Assembly (NCBI GenBank): GCA_017303795.1
Contig: JAFLBR010000001.1
Span: forward strand, 1-64,000
Length of the DNA: 64,000 nt
From: Cytophagales bacterium
GTDB taxonomy: Bacteria > Bacteroidota > Bacteroidia > Cytophagales > Cyclobacteriaceae
Direction of reading: 5' to 3'
A model generated the notes under the pieces. That model was given only the letters and a program-made list of their open reading frames with translations. It did not search any database and was not told where the DNA came from. Of this stretch, positions 7,856 to 18,269 are shown piece by piece. The position numbers and the translations under genes are program-made. Each line of letters opens with the position of its first letter. The first letter of the stretch is position 1.

Positions 7856-9775
7856 TTAGTTTCTGGGAAACCGGATACGGAAAGTGGTGCCCTTATTAGG
7901 ACTACTTTCAATTTCGATACTTCCGTTAAGGGCATCCACTTGCGCCTTTACTAAGTATAACCCAAGTCCGCGACCTTCCACATGGGTGTGAAAGCGTTGA
8001 TACAAACCATAAAGTTTATCGCGCACCATTGTTAGGTCAATTCCTAAGCCGTTATCACTTACGTGAATTGCAATCTGATTTTCGCTGGAGAAAGTTTTAA
8101 TAGTAACTACTGGCTTTCTGTCGGGCGAACGAAACTTAATGGAATTGGCAATCAGGTTGTATAAAATACTTTCGATATAAGTGGGAATAGTGGAGATCGA
8201 ATCAGCCTGCGAGTAGTCTTCCTGAAAAGTTATTCCCGACTCCAGAATCAAATCTTTTAAGGTGCTTTTAATGCGGAGTACTCGTTTGCTTAAAAAAACC
8301 TGTTCGTATTTGCTGCTTCCTACACTTTTTACGCGTAGTACATGACCTAAATCGTGGACAATGTTATCCAGATCAACGCTTGCCTGGGTAAGTTTCTCGA
8401 TCACATTTTTATCGCGTGGCCATTGAAATGAATCGTTATTAATGATGTTCAGCAATCCGAGTATGCGGGCTACCGGCCCACGTAAATTGTGTGCAGTTAT
8501 AAACTGGTATTCTTCCAATTGATTGTTATGTCGGGCAAGTTCAATATTGGTTTTAGTAAGTTCCTGGGTGCGTTCGTTTACTTTTATAGTGAGATCTTTG
8601 TTAAAGTTACGCAACAGGTTGTTGGACCGGGTTCGTAACCGGTATGCATAAAGTAACGAGAATACCAGCGGAACAGTAAGAATAGCCGCCAATGCCACCA
8701 TCCATAAGAAAAGCCGTTGTTGTTTTAAAGCTGCATCTTTCAGTTCGGTTTCTCTGCGCAGGCTTTCATTCTCCAGCGAGATATTTTGGTTTTCGATGTA
8801 TTGAGTAAGGCTTGCATTAAACACACTGTCGCGATAGGTTACAAACTGCCGGTAATAGTCAAATGCTTTTTTAAATTCTCCTCTCGATTCATAAATCTGA
8901 TATAGTAATCCATATGCTTCGCGGGTTTTGTCGCGATATAAATTTTTGACCGAGATTACTAGACTTTCTTCCAGCGCGGCAATAGCATCGGTTTCTTTGC
9001 CTGTAGCATGATAGACATGAGCTAATCCATTTAGCGTATAGGTTCGGCCGTACTCATTGGTTTTGGTGGAGTCCAAAGCGGCAGCTTGATTATAAAATTG
9101 TAATGCTTGCTTGTAATTTTTTTGATAATAGTAGATTTCACCCAGGTTGTTATAGATGTAAGCCATAGTAGCACCCGGTTGTGGATTCGCCAGCTCTTTT
9201 TCCAGGGCTTGCTTAATCCAATGTTCGGCACTATCAAAACGCATCAACTTTCCGTGCGCTCGCCCAATGTAATTCATGATGTTGGCCTGTTGCGAGGATT
9301 TTGCTTTTTGTGCAAGCACCAAAGCTTTGTGAAAGTAAAGTTGGGCCTCGCCATAATTCTCCATGTTGGAATTAATGTTACCCAGCGTGATGTACGAGTC
9401 CAGCATTTCGGTGGTATCCATGTCGTGCTCGGTGCGGGTCAGGTTGTTTAGCGTGTATTCAAAAGCAGTAGAGTAAATACCCATGCGCTGGTTAACACGT
9501 TGCAAAATATTTTGTGAAGCTTTTATTCCATCGTCATATTTAAGTCGGAAGGCAAGCAGATGGGCACTATCGCCATAGGTTAAAGATTTCTTAATATCCT
9601 TATCGTAATAAACTCGCGCAAGTTGGTTGAAGATATCAACCCGTTTGGGTGTGTACCCAACGCGATCTAATTGTTGCGTTAAGCTATCTGCCTTTTGTTG
9701 ATTAAAGGGCTGCGCAACCGTAGCTACGGAAAGCCAGAGTAAAAGGCCGGTAACTATAGGTGTAAATTTTTTCAC
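7856..9775 (-). CDS. TPR-containing sensor histidine kinase
   Basis: The protein has 639 residues starting at GTG 9775. A signal peptide (to ~22) is followed by a periplasmic TPR region (~30-310) with repeats such as YGEAQLYFHKALVLAQ and YKQALQFYNQAAAL, then one membrane helix (~354-380), a coiled coil, and the kinase core: H-box HNLRGPVARILG with His429, N-box ILYNLIANSIKF (537-548), G1 DNGLG (574-578), G2 GRGLGLYLV (601-609). No receiver or DNA-binding domain is fused, and no response regulator gene lies nearby. The start overlaps the stop of the upstream patatin gene (GTGA), so the two are translationally coupled. Confidence 0.88.
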   Translation of the reverse strand: MKKFTPIVTGLLLWLSVATVAQPFNQQKADSLTQQLDRVGYTPKRVDIFNQLARVYYDKDIKKSLTYGDSAHLLAFRLKYDDGIKASQNILQRVNQRMGIYSTAFEYTLNNLTRTEHDMDTTEMLDSYITLGNINSNMENYGEAQLYFHKALVLAQKAKSSQQANIMNYIGRAHGKLMRFDSAEHWIKQALEKELANPQPGATMAYIYNNLGEIYYYQKNYKQALQFYNQAAALDSTKTNEYGRTYTLNGLAHVYHATGKETDAIAALEESLVISVKNLYRDKTREAYGLLYQIYESRGEFKKAFDYYRQFVTYRDSVFNASLTQYIENQNISLENESLRRETELKDAALKQQRLFLWMVALAAILTVPLVFSLLYAYRLRTRSNNLLRNFNKDLTIKVNERTQELTKTNIELARHNNQLEEYQFITAHNLRGPVARILGLLNIINNDSFQWPRDKNVIEKLTQASVDLDNIVHDLGHVLRVKSVGSSKYEQVFLSKRVLRIKSTLKDLILESGITFQEDYSQADSISTIPTYIESILYNLIANSIKFRSPDRKPVVTIKTFSSENQIAIHVSDNGLGIDLTMVRDKLYGLYQRFHTHVEGRGLGLYLVKAQVDALNGSIEIESSPNKGTTFRIRFPRN

Positions 9776-12066
9776 TGTAGAAGCTCAATTAATTTATTGA
9801 TCTCACTCGTATTTTGTCGCGAATAGATGTTGCGTACAATACCATCTTTCTCGCGGGTAGTTAAGCGCCAGCTTAAGGATGCGCGGGCACTGTTCTGCCG
9901 GATGCTGTCCATCTGCTGTAAAATGGGTAAATAGTTTTCCGCCTGATATTGAATATCAACGCGATGAATGGGCACCTTCATCCAATCGTGCGCCTGACCA
10001 ATCAGCAAATCGCTGGTTATATCCTGAAAGTTTTCGAAGTTGTTGTACACGCTGCTGATGGGCTGCGTTATATCATCCATAATAGTTTGGCCTTTACGAG
10101 CGGAGATAGTTCCCAGCTTTGGTGAATCGCGAATGGAGATAAAGATTACACCACTGGTGTTTTCTGAAACCCACTCGTTAAACGAATATAAAAACCGTAC
10201 GGCATCAGACATCCCAAAGTTATCGGAAATACCGGCATCCATTATTTGAATAGGTGGTTCGGTAGGTAGGGTGGTATTGGGTGTGATGTATGGAAACGTA
10301 GCACTCATACGCAAGGCAGATAAAAATCGTAAGTCTTCGGCATCTTGTTCTTTAAAGAACCGATGAAAATCCACACCACTAACTTTTCTGTGCGGATAAT
10401 CAGGCATGTGAATAAGTTCGCCATTCATAAATGAAACCGGCCGCGAAGCGATGTAAATTTTACGGCCATCATTCACCACCGTAGGGGTAAGAATTACCAT
10501 CGGTACAATGCCATCCATTTCGGGTTGGGCATACGCGGTAATGGGCCGGTCCATTAAGCCTTCGGTAATCTGATTCAACTGATCTTCAAATGTAAAAGCC
10601 CGGTCGCGTTGGTATAGTTTGCCCGCGTATTCAAATTTGGTAAAGCCCACAAACAAATCGTTGGCCAGCAAACTAAAGATGAGCGGATTCAAATTATCGC
10701 TCGAAATTTTTTGGCGATGCAGGTTGCCGTACGGTTGAATGGCTTCGCCCATTTTTTCGCGCAACTTCAGCTCGCGAAAGTAACTCGCCCCGATTAACCC
10801 ACCCGATGCACCCGTTATCAGCACACTGCTTTCCATCAGTTTGCCATTGCTCAGGCTGTCCATAGTTTGCAGCGCGTTCAACGTCCAGAGCGAGGCTCGT
10901 TTGCCACCACCACTGGTGCATAAAAAAACCATTTTTGGTTTTTCGGCTCCAAATTTTTTGCGCCAGTTTGTTAATTGGGTAAGCACCGTTTGTCGGTCGG
11001 CTTCCATGTTGGCACTGTCTAACTGAAGTTGTAAGGTGTTTACAGAATATTCTACAGGTGGCGTGCCGTAATCAAGCCCAAAGGCTTCGTACTTTTTGGT
11101 GAAAAAATCTTCGCCTACCATGTGGTTTATAATCAGAAACAAAACAAGACTGGTTGTGGCTGACCAACCACCGAACCAATACGAGAATGCGCCCGACAGC
11201 ATTACAAAAATCGTTAGGAAGATCATGAAGCTGCAGGCAGCCGGAATCTGAAAGGCTGGGTAGTCTTTAAAAATTCCGAGTACCAATACCATGGCGAAGA
11301 TGAGGAGTTCAATCACTACCAGGTTAAAGTGGTTTTGATCGAAGACTTGTAAAATAGTTGCTTTATCATAGAAGGAGCTGGGCTCAACCGGTTTTACTTG
11401 TAGCCGCCCATTCAGGTAATAATCAACGCGCTCTTGTTTTTTGCGAACAATGTCCAGCTTCTTCATGGCACTGGCCCGCGTTACTTTTACATTTTGCTTA
11501 ATCTTTTCATCAATCCGGCAAACCACATATTTAAAAATATCTTTATTGGTAAGCCTGAAGTACAAAGAGAAGAGAGCCGTCATGGCAGCGTAACCGGTAA
11601 AAAGTCCGCCCAGATGTTTCAATAGTCCGTACGGGCTACTGAATTCATTGTTAATCTGAAAACCGATAATCTGATAGACATAGGTAATCAAAAAGACAAT
11701 CGGGATGATCGAGTTATTGATGGTGAATTTCTTAAAGGGACTGGGCAACGTACCTATAAATGAAAACCGGTGACCATCTGAGATATAGCCGGTAATGTGA
11801 AACGCCATGCTGAATCCGGCAGTTAACAGGCCCATCATAAAAAAACTCGTAAAGCTTACTTTGTTCAGATACTCGGGGTCGAGAAACAAATAAGGTATGC
11901 CCAGGTATTTACCAAAGTTTCCGGTAATCATAGCAAACAAGATGATCCAACATAAGATCAGCACATGATTACGCCTGAAATTATTGAGAAGCAACTGTAC
12001 CGGAAAGGAGTAGTAGAGCTTAGGTAGAAAGAAGTAGAGTCTGCGCATGGAAGGATAATTGTTCAA
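9772..12066 (-). CDS. Membrane-anchored patatin-like phospholipase
   Basis: The protein has 764 residues. The N-terminal ~315 residues hold about seven transmembrane helices (near 33-51, 66-93, 115-137, 150-171, 247-267, 280-300 and 300-318) with a cytosolic loop at ~172-245. The catalytic part follows: the oxyanion-type SGGGKR at 385-390, the nucleophile motif GASGG with Ser421, and the dyad Asp610 in IMDAGISDNFG. It is therefore predicted to hydrolyse membrane lipids or acyl esters at the inner membrane. The coupled downstream sensor kinase suggests a shared envelope role. Divergent from addA with an 82-base intergenic region. Confidence 0.82.
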   Translation of the reverse strand: MNNYPSMRRLYFFLPKLYYSFPVQLLLNNFRRNHVLILCWIILFAMITGNFGKYLGIPYLFLDPEYLNKVSFTSFFMMGLLTAGFSMAFHITGYISDGHRFSFIGTLPSPFKKFTINNSIIPIVFLITYVYQIIGFQINNEFSSPYGLLKHLGGLFTGYAAMTALFSLYFRLTNKDIFKYVVCRIDEKIKQNVKVTRASAMKKLDIVRKKQERVDYYLNGRLQVKPVEPSSFYDKATILQVFDQNHFNLVVIELLIFAMVLVLGIFKDYPAFQIPAACSFMIFLTIFVMLSGAFSYWFGGWSATTSLVLFLIINHMVGEDFFTKKYEAFGLDYGTPPVEYSVNTLQLQLDSANMEADRQTVLTQLTNWRKKFGAEKPKMVFLCTSGGGKRASLWTLNALQTMDSLSNGKLMESSVLITGASGGLIGASYFRELKLREKMGEAIQPYGNLHRQKISSDNLNPLIFSLLANDLFVGFTKFEYAGKLYQRDRAFTFEDQLNQITEGLMDRPITAYAQPEMDGIVPMVILTPTVVNDGRKIYIASRPVSFMNGELIHMPDYPHRKVSGVDFHRFFKEQDAEDLRFLSALRMSATFPYITPNTTLPTEPPIQIMDAGISDNFGMSDAVRFLYSFNEWVSENTSGVIFISIRDSPKLGTISARKGQTIMDDITQPISSVYNNFENFQDITSDLLIGQAHDWMKVPIHRVDIQYQAENYLPILQQMDSIRQNSARASLSWRLTTREKDGIVRNIYSRQNTSEINKLIELLQ

Positions 12067-12148
12067 GATATGAAATTTGCTTCATCTTCAAAAGCTATGT
12101 TCAATCCGCTAAATTGCGTAAATAGAGACCGTAAACTGTACTGGATTT

Positions 12149-15100
12149 TTGAGTAAACCATTTTCCATTTATCGCTCCTCGGCAGGTTCGGGCAAAACCC
12201 GAACGCTGGCTAAACAATACCTTAAACTGGCGTTGCGCTTTCGGGCCGATTACTTTAAGCATATTCTGGCGGTAACCTTCACCAATAAGTCTACTCAGGA
12301 AATGAAAGATCGCATCCTGGCTTACCTGGATGATTTTTCAAATGACCGCTCGCAAGACCTGGCGCAAGAACTTCAAAAAGAGTTGGAATTAGACGAACCC
12401 ACTTTCAAGTTGTATGCACAGGAAGTTCGCAGCGAGATCCTGCATAAGTATTCGCAATTTTCCATTAGTACAATCGATGCATTTTTTCAACGCGTTATCC
12501 GGGCGTTTACACGCGAAGCCGGCCTTTCCGGAGATTACCGGCTGGAGGTTGAGCACGATGAAGTGGTGGATGAAGTAATCAGCAACCTAATGGAAGAGTT
12601 GGGTTCTAATAATCAACTTACGCAATGGGTAATTGATTTTGCCAGTAAAAATCTGGAAGAAGACAAAGCCTGGGATGTGCGGCCCGGCCTGCGCGAGTTT
12701 GCCAAAGAAATTTTTAAAGAAGAATTCAGGCTGATAGAGAACGAAGTGGATGAGATTACAAAAAAACCTGATTTTTTTACCAACCTGAAACATGATTTAT
12801 CCAAACAACGAAATCAATTTCTAAATTTTGTACGGCCACGGGCAAGCGATGCCTTGAAAGCTATTCATGAACAAGGCCTTTCTGTGCAGGATTTTAAATG
12901 GGGAATCAAGGGAAGTTTATATACACACTTCGTAAAACTCAGCACGCTTAAGAATGTAAAGGAATATCCGGAAAACAGAGCAAGAGCTGAAAATGATTTT
13001 ACAATACCTAAAGGTGTGGTAAATGAAAAATCAACACACAAAACTGATGTGCTGGCTTTGGCCGAACAAAAACTGGTGCCCATCCTGAAAGAGATTAACG
13101 AGTTCTATAAAAAAAACAGTGAACAGGCACTAAGTGCCGAAGCCGTACTGACCAACTTCTACGCCTTTGGTTTAATTGCCGACATCTCGCGTAAGCTGAA
13201 AGAATACAAGCAAGAAAACAACATGATGTTGCTTTCCGATGCTCCGTATTTCTTAAACTCGGTGATTGGCGAAAGCGATACACCCTTTGTGTATGAAAAG
13301 GTGGGGTCTTTTTATAAAAACTTTCTGATCGATGAGTTTCAGGATACTTCGGGGCTGCAATGGCAAAATTTCAAACCCCTTATTATCAATAGCCTCGACT
13401 CTGGTTACACCAGTATAATTGTGGGCGATGTAAAGCAGGCCGTTTACCGGTGGCGCTCAGGCGATTTATTTTTGCTTCAAAAAGATGTAGGTAAAGATAT
13501 TGGCGAACATCGCGCTGATTCTTTTACGCTTGACAAAAATTACCGAAGCAGCAAACAGATTGTTGAATTTAACAATGCCGTGTTTCGATCGGCCGCACAA
13601 TTGGTAGCGAAAGAAACCGGAGCGACCATCACCACTGAAGTATATGGCGATGTAGCCCAGGGAATTAAAAAAACGGCTGCGGGTTTTGTAGAACTTTCTT
13701 TTCTGGCGGGCGAAGATGGCGAGAAGTGGGATGAACTTGCCTTGCAACGGGTGCCGGGTTATCTCGAAAAATTACAAAGCCTTGGTATTCGTTTAAAAGA
13801 CATTGCCATTCTGGTGCGGGCAAATTATGATGGTCAACGTATTGTTAATCATTTGCTGGAGTACAAACATTCCGGCCAGGCCAAAGAAGGCTTTAAGTAC
13901 GATGTAGTTTCGAATGAATCGTTGCAGTTAGATGGTGCCAGTTCTGTTAACTTCTTGATTGGTGCTTTGCAGTATTTACAAAATCCTGATAATGCTATTG
14001 CGCGCGCCCAACTTGCATTTGAACATGCGCGGTTAACCAAATCTACATCCGATTTACATCAGGTGTTTATGGTTAGCAATCAGGCTACTTTCGAAAGCAA
14101 TCTGCCTGATAGTTTTACCAGACAAAAGTCCGGATTAAAAAAGCTACCACTCTTCGAACTTACCGAAACATTGATTGAACTTTTTAGTTTGGGTAACGTG
14201 CCGGGCGAATTGGAATACCTGCAAACGTTTCAAAACGAAGTGCTCACGTTTTCAAATCGCGAACGAAACGACATTGGTGCTTTTCTGGAATGGTGGGACG
14301 ACATCGGGCGCAGAAAGTCGATTCAGGTTTCGGGTGATGTAGATGCAGCTCAGATTGTTACCGTACACAAATCGAAGGGTTTGCAGTTTAAGTATGTGAT
14401 CATTCCCTTTTGTTCGTGGGAGTTGGATCATGGCTGGAAGAGCCCGATGATGTGGGTAAAGTCAGACAAAGTTCCCTATGATAAAGCCGGGTTCTTGCCT
14501 GTAAATTATTCCAGTCGTCTGGATGAATCTTACTTTGCAGATTATTATCACGAAGAGCGTATACGTTGCTATCTTGATAATCTGAATTTGCTCTATGTAG
14601 CACTTACGAGGGCTGAACATGGACTGATTGTTACCGGACCATTTTCTAAGGAAAATAAAAAATTAGGTACCGTTGGTAATTTGTTACACAACGTAGTTGG
14701 GCAGGCGGAGTTTGCAGCAAGCTGGAACAACAAAGAAAAAGTATGGAGGGCTGGCGAATGGACAAACTATGAGAAGGAAAATTCATCATCGGTTGCTGCA
14801 CTTCCGTTGAATAGATATGCAGCAGGTTCGTGGCGCAGTAAATTGATTATACGCCACCATGCCGCGGGGCATTTTAAAGAACAGGAAAGTGAAACTACTA
14901 CCCGAATCAAATACGGTATTCATTTACATACCATCTTCTCGCGTATTCGTTACCGCGATGAGTTAGACGAAACATTTGCAGCCTTGCAACACAGCGGTAT
15001 TATTAATGAACAGGAGAAACCGGTTATCCGCGAGTTGGTAGATGAGCTTTTTTCCAACCAAACAATTGCAGCCTGGTTCGATAAAACATGGACGGTGCGC

Positions 15101-15382
15101 ACGGAAGTGCCCGTGCTGTTACCGGGTGGTGAAGAAAGTCGCATCGATCGGTTAATGATTAAAGATAAACAAGCAGTTGTAGTTGATTTTAAAACGGGCA
15201 GCTCAACTAAAACTGATATTCAACAAGTTAATGGTTATCTGGAAACGTTGCGCAAAATGAATTTTCAGGAAGTGAGTGGCTATTTGCTATACATCAGGAC
15301 GGGTGAAGTAGTTCAGGTACCACCGGGCAAGCCAACAAAAACAACGAAGCAAAACAAAAGTCAATTGGGTTTAGATTTTTAG
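12149..15382 (+). CDS. AddA-like UvrD-family helicase/nuclease
   Basis: The protein has 1077 residues starting at TTG 12149, chosen because YRSSAGSGKTRTLAKQYL (Walker A) begins at residue ~8. Helicase motifs follow in order: VTFTNKSTQEMKDRI (Ia), LIDEFQDTSGLQW (II), VGDVKQAVYRWRSGD (III), DKNYRSSKQIVEF (IV), VTVHKSKGLQFKYVI (V), LLYVALTRAEHGL (VI). The C-terminus carries a RecB-type nuclease (RIDRLMIKDKQAVVVDFKTG, with the D...DFK catalytic residues). It should process double-strand breaks for recombination together with the next gene, whose ATG lies one base after this stop. Confidence 0.88.
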   Translation: MSKPFSIYRSSAGSGKTRTLAKQYLKLALRFRADYFKHILAVTFTNKSTQEMKDRILAYLDDFSNDRSQDLAQELQKELELDEPTFKLYAQEVRSEILHKYSQFSISTIDAFFQRVIRAFTREAGLSGDYRLEVEHDEVVDEVISNLMEELGSNNQLTQWVIDFASKNLEEDKAWDVRPGLREFAKEIFKEEFRLIENEVDEITKKPDFFTNLKHDLSKQRNQFLNFVRPRASDALKAIHEQGLSVQDFKWGIKGSLYTHFVKLSTLKNVKEYPENRARAENDFTIPKGVVNEKSTHKTDVLALAEQKLVPILKEINEFYKKNSEQALSAEAVLTNFYAFGLIADISRKLKEYKQENNMMLLSDAPYFLNSVIGESDTPFVYEKVGSFYKNFLIDEFQDTSGLQWQNFKPLIINSLDSGYTSIIVGDVKQAVYRWRSGDLFLLQKDVGKDIGEHRADSFTLDKNYRSSKQIVEFNNAVFRSAAQLVAKETGATITTEVYGDVAQGIKKTAAGFVELSFLAGEDGEKWDELALQRVPGYLEKLQSLGIRLKDIAILVRANYDGQRIVNHLLEYKHSGQAKEGFKYDVVSNESLQLDGASSVNFLIGALQYLQNPDNAIARAQLAFEHARLTKSTSDLHQVFMVSNQATFESNLPDSFTRQKSGLKKLPLFELTETLIELFSLGNVPGELEYLQTFQNEVLTFSNRERNDIGAFLEWWDDIGRRKSIQVSGDVDAAQIVTVHKSKGLQFKYVIIPFCSWELDHGWKSPMMWVKSDKVPYDKAGFLPVNYSSRLDESYFADYYHEERIRCYLDNLNLLYVALTRAEHGLIVTGPFSKENKKLGTVGNLLHNVVGQAEFAASWNNKEKVWRAGEWTNYEKENSSSVAALPLNRYAAGSWRSKLIIRHHAAGHFKEQESETTTRIKYGIHLHTIFSRIRYRDELDETFAALQHSGIINEQEKPVIRELVDELFSNQTIAAWFDKTWTVRTEVPVLLPGGEESRIDRLMIKDKQAVVVDFKTGSSTKTDIQQVNGYLETLRKMNFQEVSGYLLYIRTGEVVQVPPGKPTKTTKQNKSQLGLDF

Positions 15383-15383
15383 A

Positions 15384-18230
15384 ATGGAATCATTTTTAAA
15401 AGAGCTCGCACAAAAAGTAAATACCGAACCGCAGTTCGAGCAGTTGACTTTTATTTTTCCGAACCGGAGGGCGGCTCTTTATTTTCGAAAACATTTGTCG
15501 GAAGTAATTACTAAGCCAGTCTTTTCGCCACAATTGCTTACCATCGAAGATTTTATTGCGTCTTTCTCAAACTATCAGATACCCGATAAACTGGAGTTGG
15601 TGCATCGGTTGCATGGGGTGTACAATCGGGTGGTTGGTTCGCATGCTGAGCCATTCGATCAGTTTTATTTTTGGGGCGAAATGCTGCTGCGCGATTTTAA
15701 TGAGATCGATAAATACCTGGTGAATGCTGAGCAACTGTTTCGCGATTTACGCAACCAGAAAGAACTGGACTCCAGTTTTGATTACCTCACCGAAGCCCAA
15801 AAAAAATTCCTACTCGATTTCTGGAACGAGTTTGATGACCATATTACCGATAACAAGAAGCAATTTATTGCGATGTGGGGAAAGTTGTTTGCGCTATATA
15901 CAAGTTATCGCAAATATTTACAGCAAGATCAACTTGCTTACGAAGGTCTGGCGCATCGCGAGGTAGCAGAAAACATTATTGCTTTATCGGCAAATAAATA
16001 TGTGGCCGCGCAATTACGCTTTGTAGGGTTCAATGCTTTAACCAAAGCAGAAGAAAAAATTCTCGCACATTTTGTAGCGCAGGGCAGCCAGATAATCTGG
16101 GATGGCGATGAATATTATGTGAATAACAAGGCGCAAGAGGCCGGTGAATTTTTTCGGGAGTATCAGCAACATGAAATTTTAAAGCAGACTTTTACAGATA
16201 GCTTTCCCTCTAACTTCAGAAGTAAAAAATCGATACGAGTTTTAGGTGCCGCGCAACCCATTGGGCAAGCCAAATTGATGGGACAAATTCTGGAAGAAGA
16301 ATTAAACAAAGGCTTGATTCCAGAGGATACCCTGATCGTGTTGCCCGATGAAAAGTTGTTAATGCCTGTGTTGTATGGTTTACCCGCGGGTATCGAAAAG
16401 CTTAATGTAACGATGGGTTACTCGCTGGGCAATACTTCGTTTTTTAATTTGTTGGAGTTACTGGTGGAGTTGCGCATTGGTAAACGTAAAGAATATTATA
16501 ATCACCGGCAGGTGTTATCGCTTTTGGCGCATCCGTATGTAATTGCAGCCGATGCCGGTTTGGCCAATACCAGACGTAAAGAAATTCAGAAAGGTAATTG
16601 GGTGCAGATACCGCAAAATTACCTGGCCAGTGCTTCGCCTTTGCATCGGATTATTTTTGGTGACATGGCCGAAGGATTGTTGCCTTATCTGCAAAGTGTA
16701 TTGCGGGAAGTGGGCTCGCTTGAAGCTATTCTGGATCTCGATCGTGAGTTTGCATTTCAATTCATCAAGTTGTTAAATCGTGTTCAAGATATAACGGGCG
16801 TTCAAACACCCGATGCTACCGATAGAAAAGAGTTTGTAAAATCGTTGCGATCGTTTTTAAGGTTACTGCGTCAATTAGCGCGGGCAGAAAAAATTCCGTT
16901 TAGTGGCGAGCCTTTAAAGGGATTACAAATTATGGGTGTGCTTGAAACCCGTAACCTCGATTATAAAAATGTATTTATTCTTTCGCTCAACGAGGGTGCA
17001 TTTCCTTCTTTTGGCGGGAAAGGATCGTACGTGCCATTCAATATCCGCAAAGCATATGCCTTGCCAACTACCGAACATCAAGATGCGATGTATGCGTATT
17101 TGTTTTATCGCATGTTGCAACGGGCCGAGAATGTATTCCTGTTTTACAATACAGAAACCGATCAGTTAGGACAAGGAGAGAAGAGCCGTTACCTGCAGCA
17201 ACTTATTTTTGAAAGCGGGCTGAAGCTTGAATCGCAGGTATTGCACAACCCGGTTATGCCACTCGCAATTGACCCCATCATCATTCAGAAAACGGACGAA
17301 GTGCAGCAGGCCATTATGAAATTAAATGAAGGCAACACGTACTTCAAGGGTATTTCACCTTCGGCTTTAACAACCTATCTGGATTGCAGATTACGATTTT
17401 ATTTTAAACATGTAGCGCGCGTAAAAGAACCCGATGAAGTAGAAGATGAATTGGGAGCAAGAGAGTTGGGTAACTTTCTGCACAAGATGATGGAGAAGTT
17501 TTACAAGAATCTCGCACAACGTAAACGTAACAAGCAGGTAGAGGCGGGGGACTTTGCAGACGCTCTTCCTACAATTGACAAATTGATGGATGAAGTGTTT
17601 ACCGCTACATATAATATGGAGCCCGGAAAAAAAGTGGAGTACGAAGGACAGAGTGTAATCATTCAGCAGTTGGTACGAAACTTTGCAGCCCGCATTCTGG
17701 AACATGATAAAGAGCAGGCTCCGTTTAGTATGGAAGCTGTTGAAGCGGATGGGCTTTTGCATCGGGTAAAAATAAGTCATGCGCCAGGCTATGCGGTGTT
17801 GGGCGGTAAGATAGATCGCGTAGATCGTAAAGAGCACGTGCTGCGCATTGTAGATTATAAAACCGGTAGCGATAAACTGGAGTTCACCAGCGTAGCTTCT
17901 TTATTCGACCGCAACGATAAGAAGCGCGAGAAGGCGGTGTTTCAAACTTTGTTGTACGGATTTTTATATCAAACTAATTTTCCGCTTAAGGCGGATGACC
18001 AGATGTTAACTGGAATAATGAACCGCGAGTTTTTATTTGGTAACGCTGAGTTTGGGTTAACCTTAAATAAGCAACCGGTTTACAATGTACTTCCGCTGAT
18101 GGCGGAATTCAGTACACATTTAACTGCCTTGCTGGAAGAAATTTTTAATCCCGAAGTTCCATTCGATCAAACCCAGGATTTGGCCGCGTGTAAGTTCTGT
18201 CCGTATAAGAGTATTTGTTACCGGAATTGA
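15384..18230 (+). CDS. AddB-like PD-(D/E)XK exonuclease subunit
   Basis: The protein has 948 residues. The N-terminus lacks a Walker A motif where AddB normally has one; instead it reads LTFIFPNRRAALYF, as in the Bacteroidota version, so its helicase-like domains are probably structural. The C-terminus has a RecB-type nuclease, GGKIDRVDRKEHVLRIVDYK. Four cysteines (one in TTYLDCRLRF, three in ACKFCPYKSICY) sit where AddB binds an iron-sulphur cluster. With the AddA-like protein it should form the break-resecting helicase-nuclease. The start codon is one base after the addA-like stop, giving a two-gene operon. Confidence 0.85.
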   Translation: MESFLKELAQKVNTEPQFEQLTFIFPNRRAALYFRKHLSEVITKPVFSPQLLTIEDFIASFSNYQIPDKLELVHRLHGVYNRVVGSHAEPFDQFYFWGEMLLRDFNEIDKYLVNAEQLFRDLRNQKELDSSFDYLTEAQKKFLLDFWNEFDDHITDNKKQFIAMWGKLFALYTSYRKYLQQDQLAYEGLAHREVAENIIALSANKYVAAQLRFVGFNALTKAEEKILAHFVAQGSQIIWDGDEYYVNNKAQEAGEFFREYQQHEILKQTFTDSFPSNFRSKKSIRVLGAAQPIGQAKLMGQILEEELNKGLIPEDTLIVLPDEKLLMPVLYGLPAGIEKLNVTMGYSLGNTSFFNLLELLVELRIGKRKEYYNHRQVLSLLAHPYVIAADAGLANTRRKEIQKGNWVQIPQNYLASASPLHRIIFGDMAEGLLPYLQSVLREVGSLEAILDLDREFAFQFIKLLNRVQDITGVQTPDATDRKEFVKSLRSFLRLLRQLARAEKIPFSGEPLKGLQIMGVLETRNLDYKNVFILSLNEGAFPSFGGKGSYVPFNIRKAYALPTTEHQDAMYAYLFYRMLQRAENVFLFYNTETDQLGQGEKSRYLQQLIFESGLKLESQVLHNPVMPLAIDPIIIQKTDEVQQAIMKLNEGNTYFKGISPSALTTYLDCRLRFYFKHVARVKEPDEVEDELGARELGNFLHKMMEKFYKNLAQRKRNKQVEAGDFADALPTIDKLMDEVFTATYNMEPGKKVEYEGQSVIIQQLVRNFAARILEHDKEQAPFSMEAVEADGLLHRVKISHAPGYAVLGGKIDRVDRKEHVLRIVDYKTGSDKLEFTSVASLFDRNDKKREKAVFQTLLYGFLYQTNFPLKADDQMLTGIMNREFLFGNAEFGLTLNKQPVYNVLPLMAEFSTHLTALLEEIFNPEVPFDQTQDLAACKFCPYKSICYRN

Positions 18231-18269
18231 GTTTTACTTAATCCACATAGCTTGGTGTTTTGATTTTCC

